NCBI GenBank assembly: GCA_048013815.1
Contig: CM106585.1
Coordinates: 17,174,001-17,238,000, forward strand
Source of the DNA: Setoptus koraiensis
Lineage: Eukaryota; Arthropoda
Direction of reading: 5' to 3'
DNA length: 64,000 bases
Positions 45,883 to 57,488 of this stretch are shown in pieces. Every line of letters starts with the position of its first letter. Positions within the stretch are counted from its first letter, which is position 1. The notes below the pieces were generated by a model. That model was not told the origin of the DNA. It did not search any database and saw only the letters and a list, made by a program, of their open reading frames with translations. A program made the position numbers and the translations under genes.

Positions 45883-46138
45883 TGTTTTGACTCAGAGCTG
45901 CAAACTTGTATTTATATTCACTCGCGTCTCGCGTTGCACCCCTCACGTTTTATCTCGCGTTATATCTCACATTGTATCTCGCACCTCGCGTCATATCTCA
46001 TATCGCACATTATATCTGGCATTGCGTCGCCAGTCACACACTGTTGAGATACGACAGCAGCAGCAGCAGCAGCAACGACAGCAGCAACAGCAACAACAAC
46101 ATTGCACATCACGACAGCGACGACAACAGCAACTCACA

Positions 46139-48263
46139 ATGACAGCCACAAACAGCAACAGCAGCAGTGATAGTGATAGTGTAGACCAACAGCACCACCA
46201 ACAACAGCAACCAGCGGCAACCATGAACGGCAACGGCAATCACAACAGCAACAACAATAACGACGACGACGACACCGACAATAACGGCGACCAAGAAGAA
46301 GACTCGCCAACGAACCACAACAGCAACCACAGCAACCACAGCAACCGCAGCAGCCGCAGCAACCGCAGCAACCACAACAGTAACAACAACAACAACAACA
46401 ACATCAACAACAGCAACAACAACAACAACAACAGCATCAACAACAACAACAACAGCATCAACAACAACAACAACAACGGCGTCAAGCGCGAGCACGTGAG
46501 GCTCGACGAGCTCGACGACGACGATCGCTGTCGGGACGACGACGACGAGCGCGAAGACGACAGCGACCACTGTGATTCGGCGTCGGCCGCCGCGATGCAA
46601 CAGTCCACCCTGGAACTGCTGCAAATGCACACAGAGAAGGCCCTCAAAGAATCCATGTGCGGGGGCAGCTTCCTGTTGAACAACATCGACGATAGTGAGG
46701 ACGACGCAAACACCAAGCACAGGTGCAAGTTCTGTGGCAAGGCCTTCTCGTCCGATTCGGCGCTTCAAATTCACATCCGGTCGCACACGGGCGAGCGCCC
46801 GTTTGTGTGCCACTGTGGCTCGGCGTTCACCACCAAGGGCAACCTCAAGGTGCATTCGCAGCGCCACAAGCAAGAGGAGCAACAGCAACAGCAGCAACAA
46901 TTCGCTCAACAACAACAACAACAACAACAACAGCAGCATCACAATCAGCAGCACAACATGGCCGGTTCGCAATCATCGTCGGCGCCGTCGCCCCAAACGA
47001 GTAGCGCGCCGGTGTCGCCCTCTCTGCAGTTGTTGTCGCCCAGCTCGTCGACGCACAACAACAGCAACAACAACAACAGCGGCAACACCAACGGTCACCA
47101 CCATCACCGGTCGTCGGTCATGTCGAATCACCATCATCATCATCACCACCAACAAACGCCCACTCCACCCGCAACGTCGCCCACGCCCACGCCGCCGCCG
47201 CTACTGGGGACGGTGGCGCACCAGTCGCAATTGTCGCAATTGTCGCAGCTGGGCGCATCGTCGGCGGGCTTGCATCATCACCTGTCGGCGGCGGCCGCAG
47301 CCGCCGCCGCTGCCGCGCAACAACCCGATCTTCATCATCACCATCATCATCATCATCCGTCGTCGGCGGCGGCGGCCTCATCGACGACGCCGTCATCCCT
47401 ATTTAATCATCATCTTGCGGCAGCCGCGGCCTCACAGTTGCACCATTCGCATCCCGCCATGGCGACGGCACTGCCCGGCCTGCCCGGACTGGCCGCCTTT
47501 TCGCCGGCCAGCGCCGCGGCTGCTGCGGCGGCCGCCGCCTCGGGCAGCTCGCAATCGGACGCGGCCAGTTTTGTTGCGTCGCTCATACGGGCCCAAATGA
47601 TGGCCACCGCGGCCGCCATCCAAAGTCAGGCGCAAGCTTTAGCCCAGGCGCTGGCCGCCCAAGCCCAACAGCAGCAACAACAACAACAACAACAACAGCA
47701 ACAACAACAGCAAAATACCGCGCACACCACCCACACATGCTCACCTTCATCCCGTTCCACATTGTTGTTAACCAGCGACCACAGCAACCCGTCGTCGGGT
47801 ACCTCGTCGCCGGTACCCGCACCCCTGGCGCAGCAGCAGCAGCACTCAGCGCCAGCTACAAATAGTAATAACATTATTAGTAATTTATCATCGACAACAA
47901 CTACTCCCACAACTACCAGAAGCCACGACAACCACAACAGCAACCACCAGCACCAGTCACAGCGGTACCAGCACCACAACCACCACAACCACCATGTCGT
48001 TAGCAAGCAGCCCCAGAAGAGGCTCAAGTCGTCGTCGTCGTCATCGACATCATCGTCCATATCGACGGCCAGCGACACCGGCCACTGTCACCAGCAACAA
48101 CAACAACAACAACAACCGGCGACGGGCGCCGCGGTGCTCGATCTAAGTGTCACCAGCTTGTCGGCTGCCGGAACGCCGACCACGCCAGCTCAACAGCAGC
48201 ACCGCCACACCAGGCAGCAGTCGCCCCAGCACCACCACAACAACAACAACAGCAGCAGCAACC

Positions 48264-48294
<31 letters not shown>

Positions 48295-48868
48295 CCACAA
48301 CCACAACAGCACCAACAACCAGCAACAACAACAACAATCTGACCAACAGCCACCCCCGCCGCCGCTTTGTGTTAGTGCGCCCGCCTCGCTGGGCCGATCC
48401 GCGCCCGGCGATATGCCCGCCTCGGCGCTGGCCGCCGTCGCAGCCCGGCTCGTGCCCAATCCGCCGACCGCGCCGCCGGGCGCCCGGGCCAACACAACGT
48501 GCCAGTTGTGTTTTAAGACATTCGCTTGCAATTCCGCTCTCGAGATCCATTATAGGAGCCACACGAAGGAGCGCCCATTTAAATGTTCATTGTGTAATAA
48601 GGGCTTTTCCACCAAGGGCAACATGAAGCAGCATATGCTGACGCACCGGATACGCGAATTGCCGCCCCAGTTTCATTCGAACGCGCCCAATACCGCGGCG
48701 GGAGCCGCAGCGTACGGCGGAGTGTCCGAAACGCACCAGACGCTGGCCGCCGCCCTGGCCCAACAGCACATGCCATCGGCGGCGGTTAGCGCCGCCGCCC
48801 ACCACCATCTCCAATACACAAATTTGCGCCAGAGTTGCCGCATGCAACACAATTTTTCGCTTAATTAA
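46139..48868 (+). CDS. sal: Spalt (SALL)-type C2H2 zinc-finger transcription factor with two finger pairs
   Basis: A single exon of 909 residues from ATG 46139. Fingers 1-2 (residues 196-243) read [27 protein letters not shown], then [14 protein letters not shown]. Fingers 3-4 (788-836) read [27 protein letters not shown], then [14 protein letters not shown]. Both pairs carry hallmark SALL sequences (first and last double fingers). Spalt proteins are nuclear regulators of patterning and neural/tracheal fate, binding AT-rich DNA and often repressing. Finger 2 is odd: its knuckle is C-X1-C (C224-H-C226), not C-X2-C. The family's N-terminal C2HC finger and middle finger group are absent. Linkers are long Gln, Asn, His, Ala and Ser runs (for example Asn-rich at 80-115). 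LDLS at about 667-670 resembles a CtBP-binding motif lacking its proline. I prefer 46139 because the 94 codons upstream are unlike protein and precede the predicted transcription start; a spliced upstream exon is not excluded. Confidence 0.85.
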
Positions 48869-48943
48869 TGAAGCTGATCAATCGTCAATATTCGTCAATT
48901 TATTAATTAATTAATTATTAATTTTGAGTGAACTAGTAAATAG

Positions 48944-48949
48944 AATAAA
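48944..48949 (+). terminator. Poly(A) signal AATAAA of the spalt-like gene
   Basis: The canonical AATAAA lies 75 bases after the stop, in an AT-rich 3' UTR with a TTAATTAA repeat. A transcript from 45878 to about 48970 would be roughly 3.1 kb. Confidence 0.7.
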
Positions 48950-49750
48950 GACCACAACAATCAACACCGACTCGTCCCGACATTCATTCCCGCGATCCGC
49001 CGTCCGGCCCGACCGGCGCGCCGCTCTCGAGTGCCCGACCGGCGCGCGGCTCTCGTGTGCCCGCCAGCGCAACGATGCGCATACTAGCAGCGCGACGCCC
49101 GAGCGGCCGGCCGCCGGGCGAAAGTGACTCTGGGCACATGATTGATGGCTGGACGGCGCTGATTAATTGCGCCTCGTTTATTCATCGGTCTATTCATCGG
49201 TTTATTCATCGGTTCATTGGGCGCTTGCTGCCGGCAACTGGCGACAAATTGCGACAGGTCGCCAAAGCCGCCAAGTTGCGCAATGGCCGGCTCTTGGTTT
49301 TTCGGGGCGTCGCCACTTGTTGGCGGCTGTTTCATTCAACGCGGCCTGCAGCGGGCGGGTCGCGGCGGCCCGTCGCGGCTGTGGCCGACGGTGCGGTTGG
49401 CCTACGCGGCGCACCCTGGCATAATTATTGTATTGGTAATAGTCATATTTTATGTGTCGCATGACACATAACACTAGTTGCTGATGACGGCGACGGGACA
49501 GGTGAGCCGAGCAGCGAGTCGCTCGACAGAACCGGTTCTTCGAATCATCGAGACGTCGCATCATCGCGGCGCCAGTTGGCAAGCTGACAAGACAGCGAGA
49601 GATGAGATGAGAATGAGCGCTTATTTGATCGCTTGTTCGTGTGTATTTTTCACAATTATCGCAACTATCACAATCGCGACAATCGTCGCAATCGCGACAA
49701 TCGTCACAATTGTGGCACGGCGACGATCGCGCCAGCATCGCGGCGACAAT

Positions 49751-49855
49751 CGGATAAACCGAGAGACGGATACACCGAGAGACGGATCAACCGAGCGACG
49801 GATAAACCGAGCGACGGATAAACCGAGCGACGGATACACAGAGAGACGGATAAAT
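49751..49855. repeat. 16-bp minisatellite, six and a half copies
   Basis: CGGATAAACCGAGAGA/CGGATAAACCGAGCGA in register. Confidence 0.95.
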
Positions 49856-50315
49856 GGATGAGAGCGAAAAGACGGATGAGTTACGCAAGCTCGCATCGCA
49901 CACGAGATGCCTCGGAAATGATGTTTGTGTGTCAGTTTGTTGATTTGTCGCGTTGATGTTTGTTGACGTGAGTGATGGCTGGCGGCGAGGTTGTCGTAAC
50001 ATGGGCTCACGCGCTATTTAATGACATGAAATAATCAAATAATTAAATAAGCCGCTCTCACACCTTGCGCTATTTGTGTGACGATCACCAAAAATAGCAA
50101 CAGATATGAATGCATTTATGAAATAATGATAGTTGTAAATATAAAAACACACGAACCAATGAATAATACATGCTTAATTGATTGCAGAATGGCAATAAAT
50201 TAATTAGCGACGTTGCTGGCGCGGCGTAGTTGTCGCTCATGTTTGTCACTGTCGACTTGAGATCTAGTCGATTATCTAGTCGAGATTGGCGGCGCGCGCT
50301 TCCCATTCTGGGCGC

Positions 50316-50430
50316 TTCTCAGCTCAGCTCATCTCAGCGATTCTCAGCTCAGCTCAGCGATTCTCAGCTCAGCTCAGCGATTCTCAACTCAGTGATTCGC
50401 AGCTCAGCGATTCTCAGCGATTCTCAGGTG
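50316..50430. repeat. TTCTCAGCTCAGCTCAGCGA tandem repeat
   Basis: Units of 10-20 bases built from TCTCAGC and GCTCAGC; about five larger units. Confidence 0.85.
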
Positions 50431-51057
50431 CCTTTGGTTCTCGGGCTGCGATTGTCGGGTCGGCACTTGCATGTGCGATCGTCGGGTCGAGATGCTCGAC
50501 AACTGCGACTCGCGAGCAGCGAGAAGCGACTCGCGAAGGCAAAAGAAGAAGCTCGGCTCACGACAACATTAATGGCGCTCCCAATGCGAATAATAATCAA
50601 AAACAATAATTATCAATATTATTTTCACTCTCGCTCGCTCACCGACTCACCTTTGCCCGATCCACTTGCTGATGTCGCAGCCGCAACAGTGTTGTCGCTG
50701 CCGATCGTCGGGCTCATGTCAGTGACGGCGGCGTCATGCGCCAGCGACGACGACTCACGAACAGAAAGAATATTTATTTATTTTTTCCATTTCTATCGCT
50801 CGACTATCAACAAATTTGTAAAATCAAACAAGTGGTGCAACTGCCAACTGCGTGGGCGGCCCAACGTGAGCTGCCGTGAGCCCGAGCGACGCGCCTGACA
50901 GCCGGCAACCGGCTCACGACAGTGCGCTCGGCGTGCTTGCCCACTCGTTGGCCAGTCCATCGACGCTGCGTCGGGCCGCCGGCCCGGCTGCCCATTACAT
51001 CATAATTGGTGCAATTCATAATTGGTGGCCAGCACTAGCTATATAGGTCATTGGTGC

Positions 51058-51082
51058 ATTATGAGCGGGCGCCGCTCATAAT
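51058..51082. repeat. Perfect 10-bp hairpin, 5-base loop
   Basis: ATTATGAGCG pairs with CGCTCATAAT. Confidence 0.9.
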
Positions 51083-51460
51083 TCATATTTCATATTTGCG
51101 CATGTGCCGCCAAATGTCGGCCTCGAGGTCGCGACGATTTGGCGAGCGACGAGCGTCGAGCTGGCGAGCGACCACGGCGAACATCATTGAACAAATATGC
51201 AAATGACGCGCGGTGTCATATATAGACATGTCGGCCTGTGCCATATAGACACATGCACGCGTCGTGCAAGTTGGCTCATTCATACAAAATCACAAATCAG
51301 CGCCGAATGGGGCCACTCGAGCGCGCGACGACAGCGCACAGCCGAGCGCCGATTGTGCCGATTGTGCCGAGTGGCGCCCAGTTGCGCAGGGCACGGGCGA
51401 CGCTTGTCAGTTTGCGAGAAGAGTCTCGATTTCAATTTTTCAATTTTTCAATGCTCTGAT

Positions 51461-51588
51461 GTGTCAATGCTTCGGTGTTTCGACGTTCCAATGTTTCGAC
51501 GTTCCAATGTGTCGACGTTCCAATGTTTCGACGTTCCAATGTTTCGACGTTTCAATGTTTCGATGTTTCACTGTCTCGGTGACTCAAG
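51461..51588. repeat. 16-bp minisatellite, about eight copies
   Basis: GTTTCGACGTTCCAAT in register with graded divergence toward both ends. Confidence 0.95.
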
Positions 51589-51904
51589 TTTCAATTTTTC
51601 ATTCATTTCTCAATTTTGGGCCGTGCCTCTGTCGCCATTGCGAGCGCTCGTCGGCGTTGTTGTTGGCGTGGTTGTTGTGGGCCGCCGAAAAATGTGAAAA
51701 TGTCGCCCTGTCGCCCGTCGGCTGTCACTCGCCAAAATCAACAGCGGGCAGCGATTAGTCGCGAGCGCGTTGTGCGGCGCGAGACCCGCCGGCGGCGCCC
51801 TGTGCGCGGTCTCGGCGACCGTCGTCGAGGGCACACGTCTTTGATTGGCCTCCAGTGTCGACTCTGTGCCAGTGCCGGCTGTGTCTCGCCGCGACTGCCG
51901 TCCG

Positions 51905-52000
51905 AGCGGGCCGCAAACCGCGTCGAAGCGGGCCGAAGAAGCGGGCCGAAGCCGCTCGAAGAAGCGGGCCGGAGCGGCTCGAGCAAGTCCGCGAGCCCCC
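51905..52000. repeat. GAAGCGGGCC degenerate repeat
   Basis: GAAGCGGGCC and GAAGCCGCTC-type words, about seven copies. Confidence 0.75.
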
Positions 52001-52609
52001 AAGCCGTCGACGGCACGAACATGAATCATTTTCGGGCCTGTTGTCGCTATGCTCGCCGTGACCCGCGAGGCTCGTCGCGTCGGCCATCATCCGCGTCGCT
52101 GTCGCTGGCATGGTCGCATGGTTGCGTCGTCGCGTCATTGGCGCTTCGAGCGGCATCGGGCGGCTTCGAACGGCTTCGGGCGGCTTCGAGGCGGCTGCGA
52201 GCCAATTTGGAGCCGTGCGTTTGACACACGAATCGCATTAGCGACTTTTTGATAAAGTCTCAATGAGCGCCCCCAACGACGACGACGACGACGGCCACGA
52301 CGACAGGCAGAGCAATTTTGAGATTTTTCAGCTTGTAAACGCTTGTTCGAGCGCACAATGACATGTATGCGTGCGATATGATATGCAGATGACGATTTGC
52401 GTACGACGCCGAGCGCTCGACGATGATGCTCAGGCCCCGCTGCAGCCGCGACACAAACAAACATAAACATGTTACGACTTTTACAACTTTCGCTAATGGG
52501 CGACATGGCGCTCGCTGTCGTTGTTGCCGCTGCCGTCGTCGTTGTTGTTGTTGTTGTTGTTACATACAATTTTATAATATTGCGGCGCTGCCGTTGTCGC
52601 AACCATTAT

Positions 52610-52655
52610 CATAATGATAATGATGATGATGATTATTATCATCATTATCATTATG
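52610..52655. repeat. Perfect 17-bp AT-rich hairpin, 12-base loop
   Basis: CATAATGATAATGATGA (52610-52626) pairs exactly with 52639-52655. The loop continues with partial pairing, so most of the segment is palindromic. It is built from ATG/CAT triplets. Confidence 0.95.
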
Positions 52656-52902
52656 GATATGCGATATTTATATGTATCATTTTCGCTGATACTGGCGCTG
52701 TCGTCTGGCAATTGTCGTCTCGTCTCGCGATTGTCAGCTCGTCTCGTCGCGCATTTCAGCCCGGCAGCTCGGCAAGGCTGCCGCTCGACGGGCCACGCAA
52801 GCGCCAGCGAGACACGGCAAATATGCAAATGTGCAAATAATAATCAGCGGCTCCCGTTCGTCGCTGCGCCCTCGCGCCGCTTCGCGAGCCCGCCAATCGC
52901 TC

Positions 52903-53102
52903 GAGTCTCCACTAGAGACTCTCCACTGGAGACTCTCCACTAGAGACTCTCAACTAGAGACTCTCTACTAGAGGCCCTCGAATCCGCAGAATTCGCAGAA
53001 TCCGCAGAACCCGCAGAATCCACAGAATCTCTCGTAGCTCGAAGCCAGCGAATCGCTCGAAGCCAGCGAATCGCTCGACGCCAGAGAATCGCTCGAATCC
53101 GG
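52903..53102. repeat. Three different minisatellites side by side
   Basis: 15-bp AGACTCTCCACTAG-type units (52903-52975), then 9-bp AATCCGCAG units (52981-53034), then 18-bp GCTCGAAGCCAGCGAATC units (53037-53090) with a trailing part copy. Confidence 0.9.
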
Positions 53103-53315
53103 AGAGTGTCGCCCTGTCGCCGGCGCGCGAGTCTCGCCCGTGTCAAGCCATTGGCGGGTGCTGCTCAAATGGTCGCGTCGCTGCTCAAATTATCGCTGCT
53201 AGCGTGACACGTCGGCCACTCGCCGCATGGCAAGCCGCCATGGTCGCCAACAGATATGAATATGGCGGACGAATCTCGTCGGCGCCGGCCCGGCACCGCC
53301 CGCGAATCGGCCCGA

Positions 53316-53445
53316 CGTTCGTCCAAAATCAGCCGCGAGTCAGCCCGACGCCAGCCCGATATCCGACCGACGCTCGCCCGATATCCGCCCAACCCCAGCC
53401 CGATATCCGCCCAACGCTCGCCTGATATCCGCCCGAAATTAGCGC
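53316..53445. repeat. 21-22-bp GCCCGATATCCGCCC repeat, about five copies
   Basis: GCCCGATATCCG or GCCTGATATCCG recurs at about 21-base spacing. Confidence 0.9.
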
Positions 53446-53987
53446 CGCCCGAGAGAGTCCGATTAGCGGAACGAGCCGCTCGAGCGAATTGAGTCGCGAA
53501 GCGGACTTTCGCAGCAGGCGAACAGCCAAGTGGCACAGTGAGCCGCTTGTTGCGAAGCGGATTGTTGCGCGAATAACAAGTTCTCATCAGCGAAGGCGGC
53601 GGCTTGTTCGCGAATCGCTTGCGTCTGTCGCTTGCACCAAAACGAGCATGACGAATATGACGAGCGAGTGGCTGGCATTGTTTTCGCTATGTGAGTTGCG
53701 CAATCACCACAACCAATACTAACAGCAGCGGCGCCTAATTAAGTCAATCGCGCAACCAATCGTCGCCATTGTTGTGTTGATGTTACCAATTCCATTGTTG
53801 TTACATAATGCACAACAATAATAATAATGTTTGCGCACTGTCGCTGTTGGCCGACTGTCGCAACTGTGATACATACAAATACATACATGTGAGCGGCGTC
53901 GCGTCTAATTACCGACGGCGACGATGCGATATGACATATGTCACACATTCATCATGCCAGGCTGCCTGTGATAAATGTGTCGCCGGC

Positions 53988-54095
53988 CGATATGATGAGT
54001 CTGTGCGATATGATGAGTTTGTGCGATACGATGAGTCTGTGCGATATGATGAGTTTGTGCGATATGATGAGTCTGTGCGATATGATGAATCTGTG
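53988..54095. repeat. 18-bp minisatellite, six copies
   Basis: CGATATGATGAGTCTGTG and CGATATGATGAGTTTGTG alternate almost regularly, suggesting an earlier 36-base higher-order unit. Confidence 0.95.
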
Positions 54096-54140
54096 CGACA
54101 AAGCGATCTGAATCGCGCCCTGTGCAAACACATCTACATC

Positions 54141-54197
54141 CATTATTACAGTGATATAACATTATTACAGTGATATAACATTATTATAGTGATATGA
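54141..54197. repeat. 19-bp minisatellite, three copies
   Basis: CATTATTACAGTGATATAA twice and a diverged third copy. Confidence 0.95.
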
Positions 54198-54493
54198 TAA
54201 TATTATGTAACAGCATCGTCGAAATGCGCCCGTCGAGGGCGCCCATGAGACACGTCACAAGGTCGACAGTGTTGCACAGTTATTTTATTTTAAATTTTCG
54301 CCTTGCGACGGATCGTGTGGCCAGCGGGCCGGTCGTTTCTGGGGGACGGGCCTCTGGTGGACGGGCCTCTGGTGGACGGGCCGGCCTTGTTGCTTGTTGA
54401 TCTCCGCAACTCGCGCTTGTTTTGCCCGAATACCCGGTTTCGACAAATCAACAACTGACCACATCGAATGGCTGCCAGCGGGATCAAATGTCA

Positions 54494-54537
54494 GCTTTTT
54501 GAGCGTTGTCCCGTCAACGTGACAACGCTCAAAAAGC
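54494..54537. repeat. Perfect 17-bp hairpin, 10-base loop
   Basis: GCTTTTTGAGCGTTGTC (54494-54510) pairs exactly with 54521-54537. Confidence 0.95.
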
Positions 54538-54840
54538 CGGCCCGAATGGCGGGCTCAACAGACGACTCGCCGCCAGTGGCCAGATAAACATGAATGGCAG
54601 CGGGCAATTTGGGCCCGATCTGCAGCGGTCAGTTGGGCGAGCGTGTTCAATTATCAGCACAACTGGCCCAAGTCACTGATTCATGTGCAACACTCATGTA
54701 AATCTGTGCACAATGGCCGCTCATACATTGTGTGTCATACAAAGAGGCAGACAGAGACATCATTTGGCAGCCAACGGAAGGGCGCTCTAATGGAGGCGTC
54801 CCCACTAATGGTGGCCCCGATGCTGGCGCGGAACGGGCCT

Positions 54841-54950
54841 CGGAACCCGTTGGAACCCGCTGAAACCCGCTGAAACCCGTTGAAACCCGCTGAAACCCAT
54901 TGGAGCCCGTTGGAGCCCACTGGAGCCCACTGGAGCCCACTGGAGCCGTC
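54841..54950. repeat. 10-bp minisatellite, eleven copies
   Basis: TGGAACCCGC, TGAAACCCGC and TGGAGCCCAC blocks in register; variants are grouped, showing block duplication. Confidence 0.95.
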
Positions 54951-55464
54951 ACAACGTTGCTAACGGGCGACGCTTTGGTCGCGTTCGGCCAAATGTGGCC
55001 GCCGCTCGGGTGAAAGGGGCGCCAATATTGCCGTTATGCCGGCTTGTTTGTGTGCCCCTCAAAATGGATTAAAAGAGAAGAAATCAAACAGAGAGTGCAT
55101 GCACGTGAAAGATGCACCCATCGGGCGTGCATAAGCGAGCCGGCGGACAGAGACAGAAAGGGATAAAACGAAATGACAGCGCGTTCGGGGCGCATTCGAG
55201 GCGCATTTCGAGAACGCGTCGCATCGGTGCCACTCAGCGATACAGATAATGCAGTGGGCGCCGGCCACAAGACTGATGATGAAACTATTGTACATTTGAT
55301 TCATTATATTGGGGCCGCTTTGTTTGCATCTCCTCGCAACGACACAAGCACCGCAGACAACAGCAACAACAGCGACAACAACAACAACCACGGCCACGAC
55401 GACAGCAACGACAGAACAAAACATTTACATCATTCATGCGCACACAAAACGGCGAGAATCAATT

Positions 55465-55562
55465 CGTACTGCTGTTGCTGTTGTTGCTGCTGTTGTTGCT
55501 GTTGTCGCTGTTGTTGTCAGTGGCGCTGTTGTTATTGTTGTTGTTGTCGCTGGTGCTGCTGT
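55465..55562. repeat. GCTGTTGTT triplet tract
   Basis: About 100 bases of GCTGTT, GTTGTT and GTCGCT. Confidence 0.85.
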
Positions 55563-56220
55563 CAGTGGTCAAGTGGAGGCGAAAGGGGAAAGGGGCTCGC
55601 GCACACAGCGACATGCGGCGACATGCGGCGACACGCAAGAACAAATGCGACAGCAAGCGAATGCCAAAATGATATTTACTTTATATAATATCATCGTGCA
55701 TAAAGATAATTGAGGCCCGTCCGGCCGGGCGCTTTGTCCGACACAGCACTCAGTGTTGCTGTGTGCGGCGTGTCACTCGTGTCAGCTGACCATTGGCACA
55801 GAGTGCTCTGGCCAATGTTGCTCGAGTGAGTTGTCTCCCCTTTTTCGATTGGTCAGATTGTTGACAATTGTTGTGTATTGCATAACAATGGTCAGTGTGT
55901 GACAAACAAAAGTAAACAACACTGGCCGCTATTGTTGTTCGCTTACCAATGCTGCCAAGCTGACAAATGTAAATGCATCACAAATATTAAACTATTACAA
56001 GTGCACACACACACACACACACGACTTAGTCGTGACGACTAATGTATTTCAATGTAATTGCATGTAATCGGCGCCCCCGCAGCAAACAATTGTGCGTATT
56101 TGTTTGTGTGTCATCGGGACTGTATGTCATCGCCACTGTGTGTCATTACGACACTGTCATGGCAAGTGGCACAGAGATGCATCTGGCACCGGCGCAATGT
56201 CGCTATCGGCACAGTCTACC

Positions 56221-56270
56221 TAACCAACCAAAACCAACCAAAACCAACCAAAACCAACCAAAACCAACTG
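56221..56270. repeat. 10-bp CCAACCAAAA repeat, five copies
   Basis: Near-perfect array. Confidence 0.95.
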
Positions 56271-56363
56271 TAAACAATCGCAAGCTTTAAACTGGTCACT
56301 CTAGGGCCAGCTGGCCTGACCTGTGTCTCAAAAATGCTCGCCTGCCTGCAACGCTGAATGTGT

Positions 56364-56397
56364 CACAATAATCGTAGTCGACTGACTGATTATTGTG
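56364..56397. repeat. Perfect 10-bp hairpin, 14-base loop
   Basis: CACAATAATC pairs with GATTATTGTG. Confidence 0.9.
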
Positions 56398-56593
56398 CAA
56401 TTGTGACTGACCAATGACTGACCGATCACTGAGCAGCGGGACAGTGGCCGCGCGAGTCAAATCGTCGCTTGTGGGCCCCCAAGAGGTTCCACAAAAATGC
56501 CCAAGATGCCCAAAATGTCCAAAATGCCCCAGATGCCAACCATATGACAGGCCAACGTGCACGCAATGAGCCCAGGCAGAGGAAAAAAATTGC

Positions 56594-56657
56594 GGGCTTC
56601 AGTCAAATAATCAATGCGCCAAGTCAAATAATCAATGCGTCAAGTCAATAATCAATT
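56594..56657. repeat. 21-bp repeat, about three copies
   Basis: AAGTCAAATAATCAATGCG type units. Confidence 0.9.
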
Positions 56658-56717
56658 ACGTCGAAATGGAATCACTGGCAATTGTGGGCTCGTTGCGACA
56701 TTGTTTCGACAACAATA

Positions 56718-56747
56718 ATGAATATCCGCATAATGGATATTCATAAT
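56718..56747. repeat. Perfect 10-bp hairpin carrying a 20-mer also found at 31118
   Basis: ATGAATATCC pairs with GGATATTCAT across 7 bases. GCATAATGGATATTCATAAT (56728-56747) occurs identically at 31118-31137. Confidence 0.9.
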
Positions 56748-57434
56748 GGTTCGGCGTAGCGTGGCCAGGTCACTGGTCGCTGTCTGACCCGACTTCCTGT
56801 CGGCGAACAGTGGCATCGCTGTGCCACTTGTCTACCAGTGGTTTTCTGTGCTTTGCGTGCGCCGCTTCCGTTGCGTCAGAGTGGTTGCGTCAGCGTTGTT
56901 GCGCCAGAGTGGTTGCGACACAGTTTGCGCCAGCAGTGGTCGCGACAACGGCTCGCTAACAGCGCAGCTTACGCAACAGCCTGTGCAGACACCTGTCGCG
57001 GCTTGTCCGTGTTGTGTGCTTGCGCAATGTTGATGCGAAGCAAGCAGCGGTCAACAGCAGCAACAACGACAACAGCGACAACGACGACAACAACGACAAC
57101 GACGACAACAAGTGTTTGGCGCTGTGGTATGCGCACCACACCGGTCCATTGATCATTGATTATTGTACATTGATAAACATTGATACACATTGATATACAT
57201 TGATTAGCATGGATGGCCGGTTCGCTGGATGCATTGGCGAGCATTTGTATCCATGGGCCGTGCATTATCCGTCGCACATTATTGGCTGTCGGTGTGTGTG
57301 TGTGTGTGTGCGTGTGATCCAATTGGCACAACGCGAACAAAGACAACGAACAGCATTGATTCTTTTGTTTTGTTGTCGGCGTTTTTTGCGCGATTCTCTG
57401 CCAGCTCGACATTGGCGTCGCTGCGAACATTGCG

Positions 57435-57488
57435 ATCTGGCTCACAGCAAATCACTGCAGCTCACTCACAATTTGCTGTGAGCCAGAT
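57435..57488. repeat. Perfect 18-bp hairpin, 18-base loop
   Basis: ATCTGGCTCACAGCAAAT (57435-57452) pairs exactly with 57471-57488. Confidence 0.95.

Larger units (their letters stand above)
48970..57000. other. Gene-free stretch downstream of the spalt-like gene, 49-57 kb
   Basis: No recognisable gene. The stretch is filled with minisatellites and triplet tracts listed separately, one CAGGTGAG at 49499, and several hairpins. Confidence 0.6.

Noticed and set aside
45857-46138. N-terminal extension of the spalt-like protein from ATG 45857
   Set aside because: The added 94 residues are unlike protein (then a Gln run), and the ATG lies before the predicted transcription start.
46109-46972. Long antisense open frame opposite the spalt-like gene
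   Set aside because: It is the shadow of Asn/Gln/His triplet repeats, giving Leu/Val runs.
54494-54537. Rho-independent terminator
   Set aside because: The window is eukaryotic and no gene ends nearby; it is one of many palindromes.
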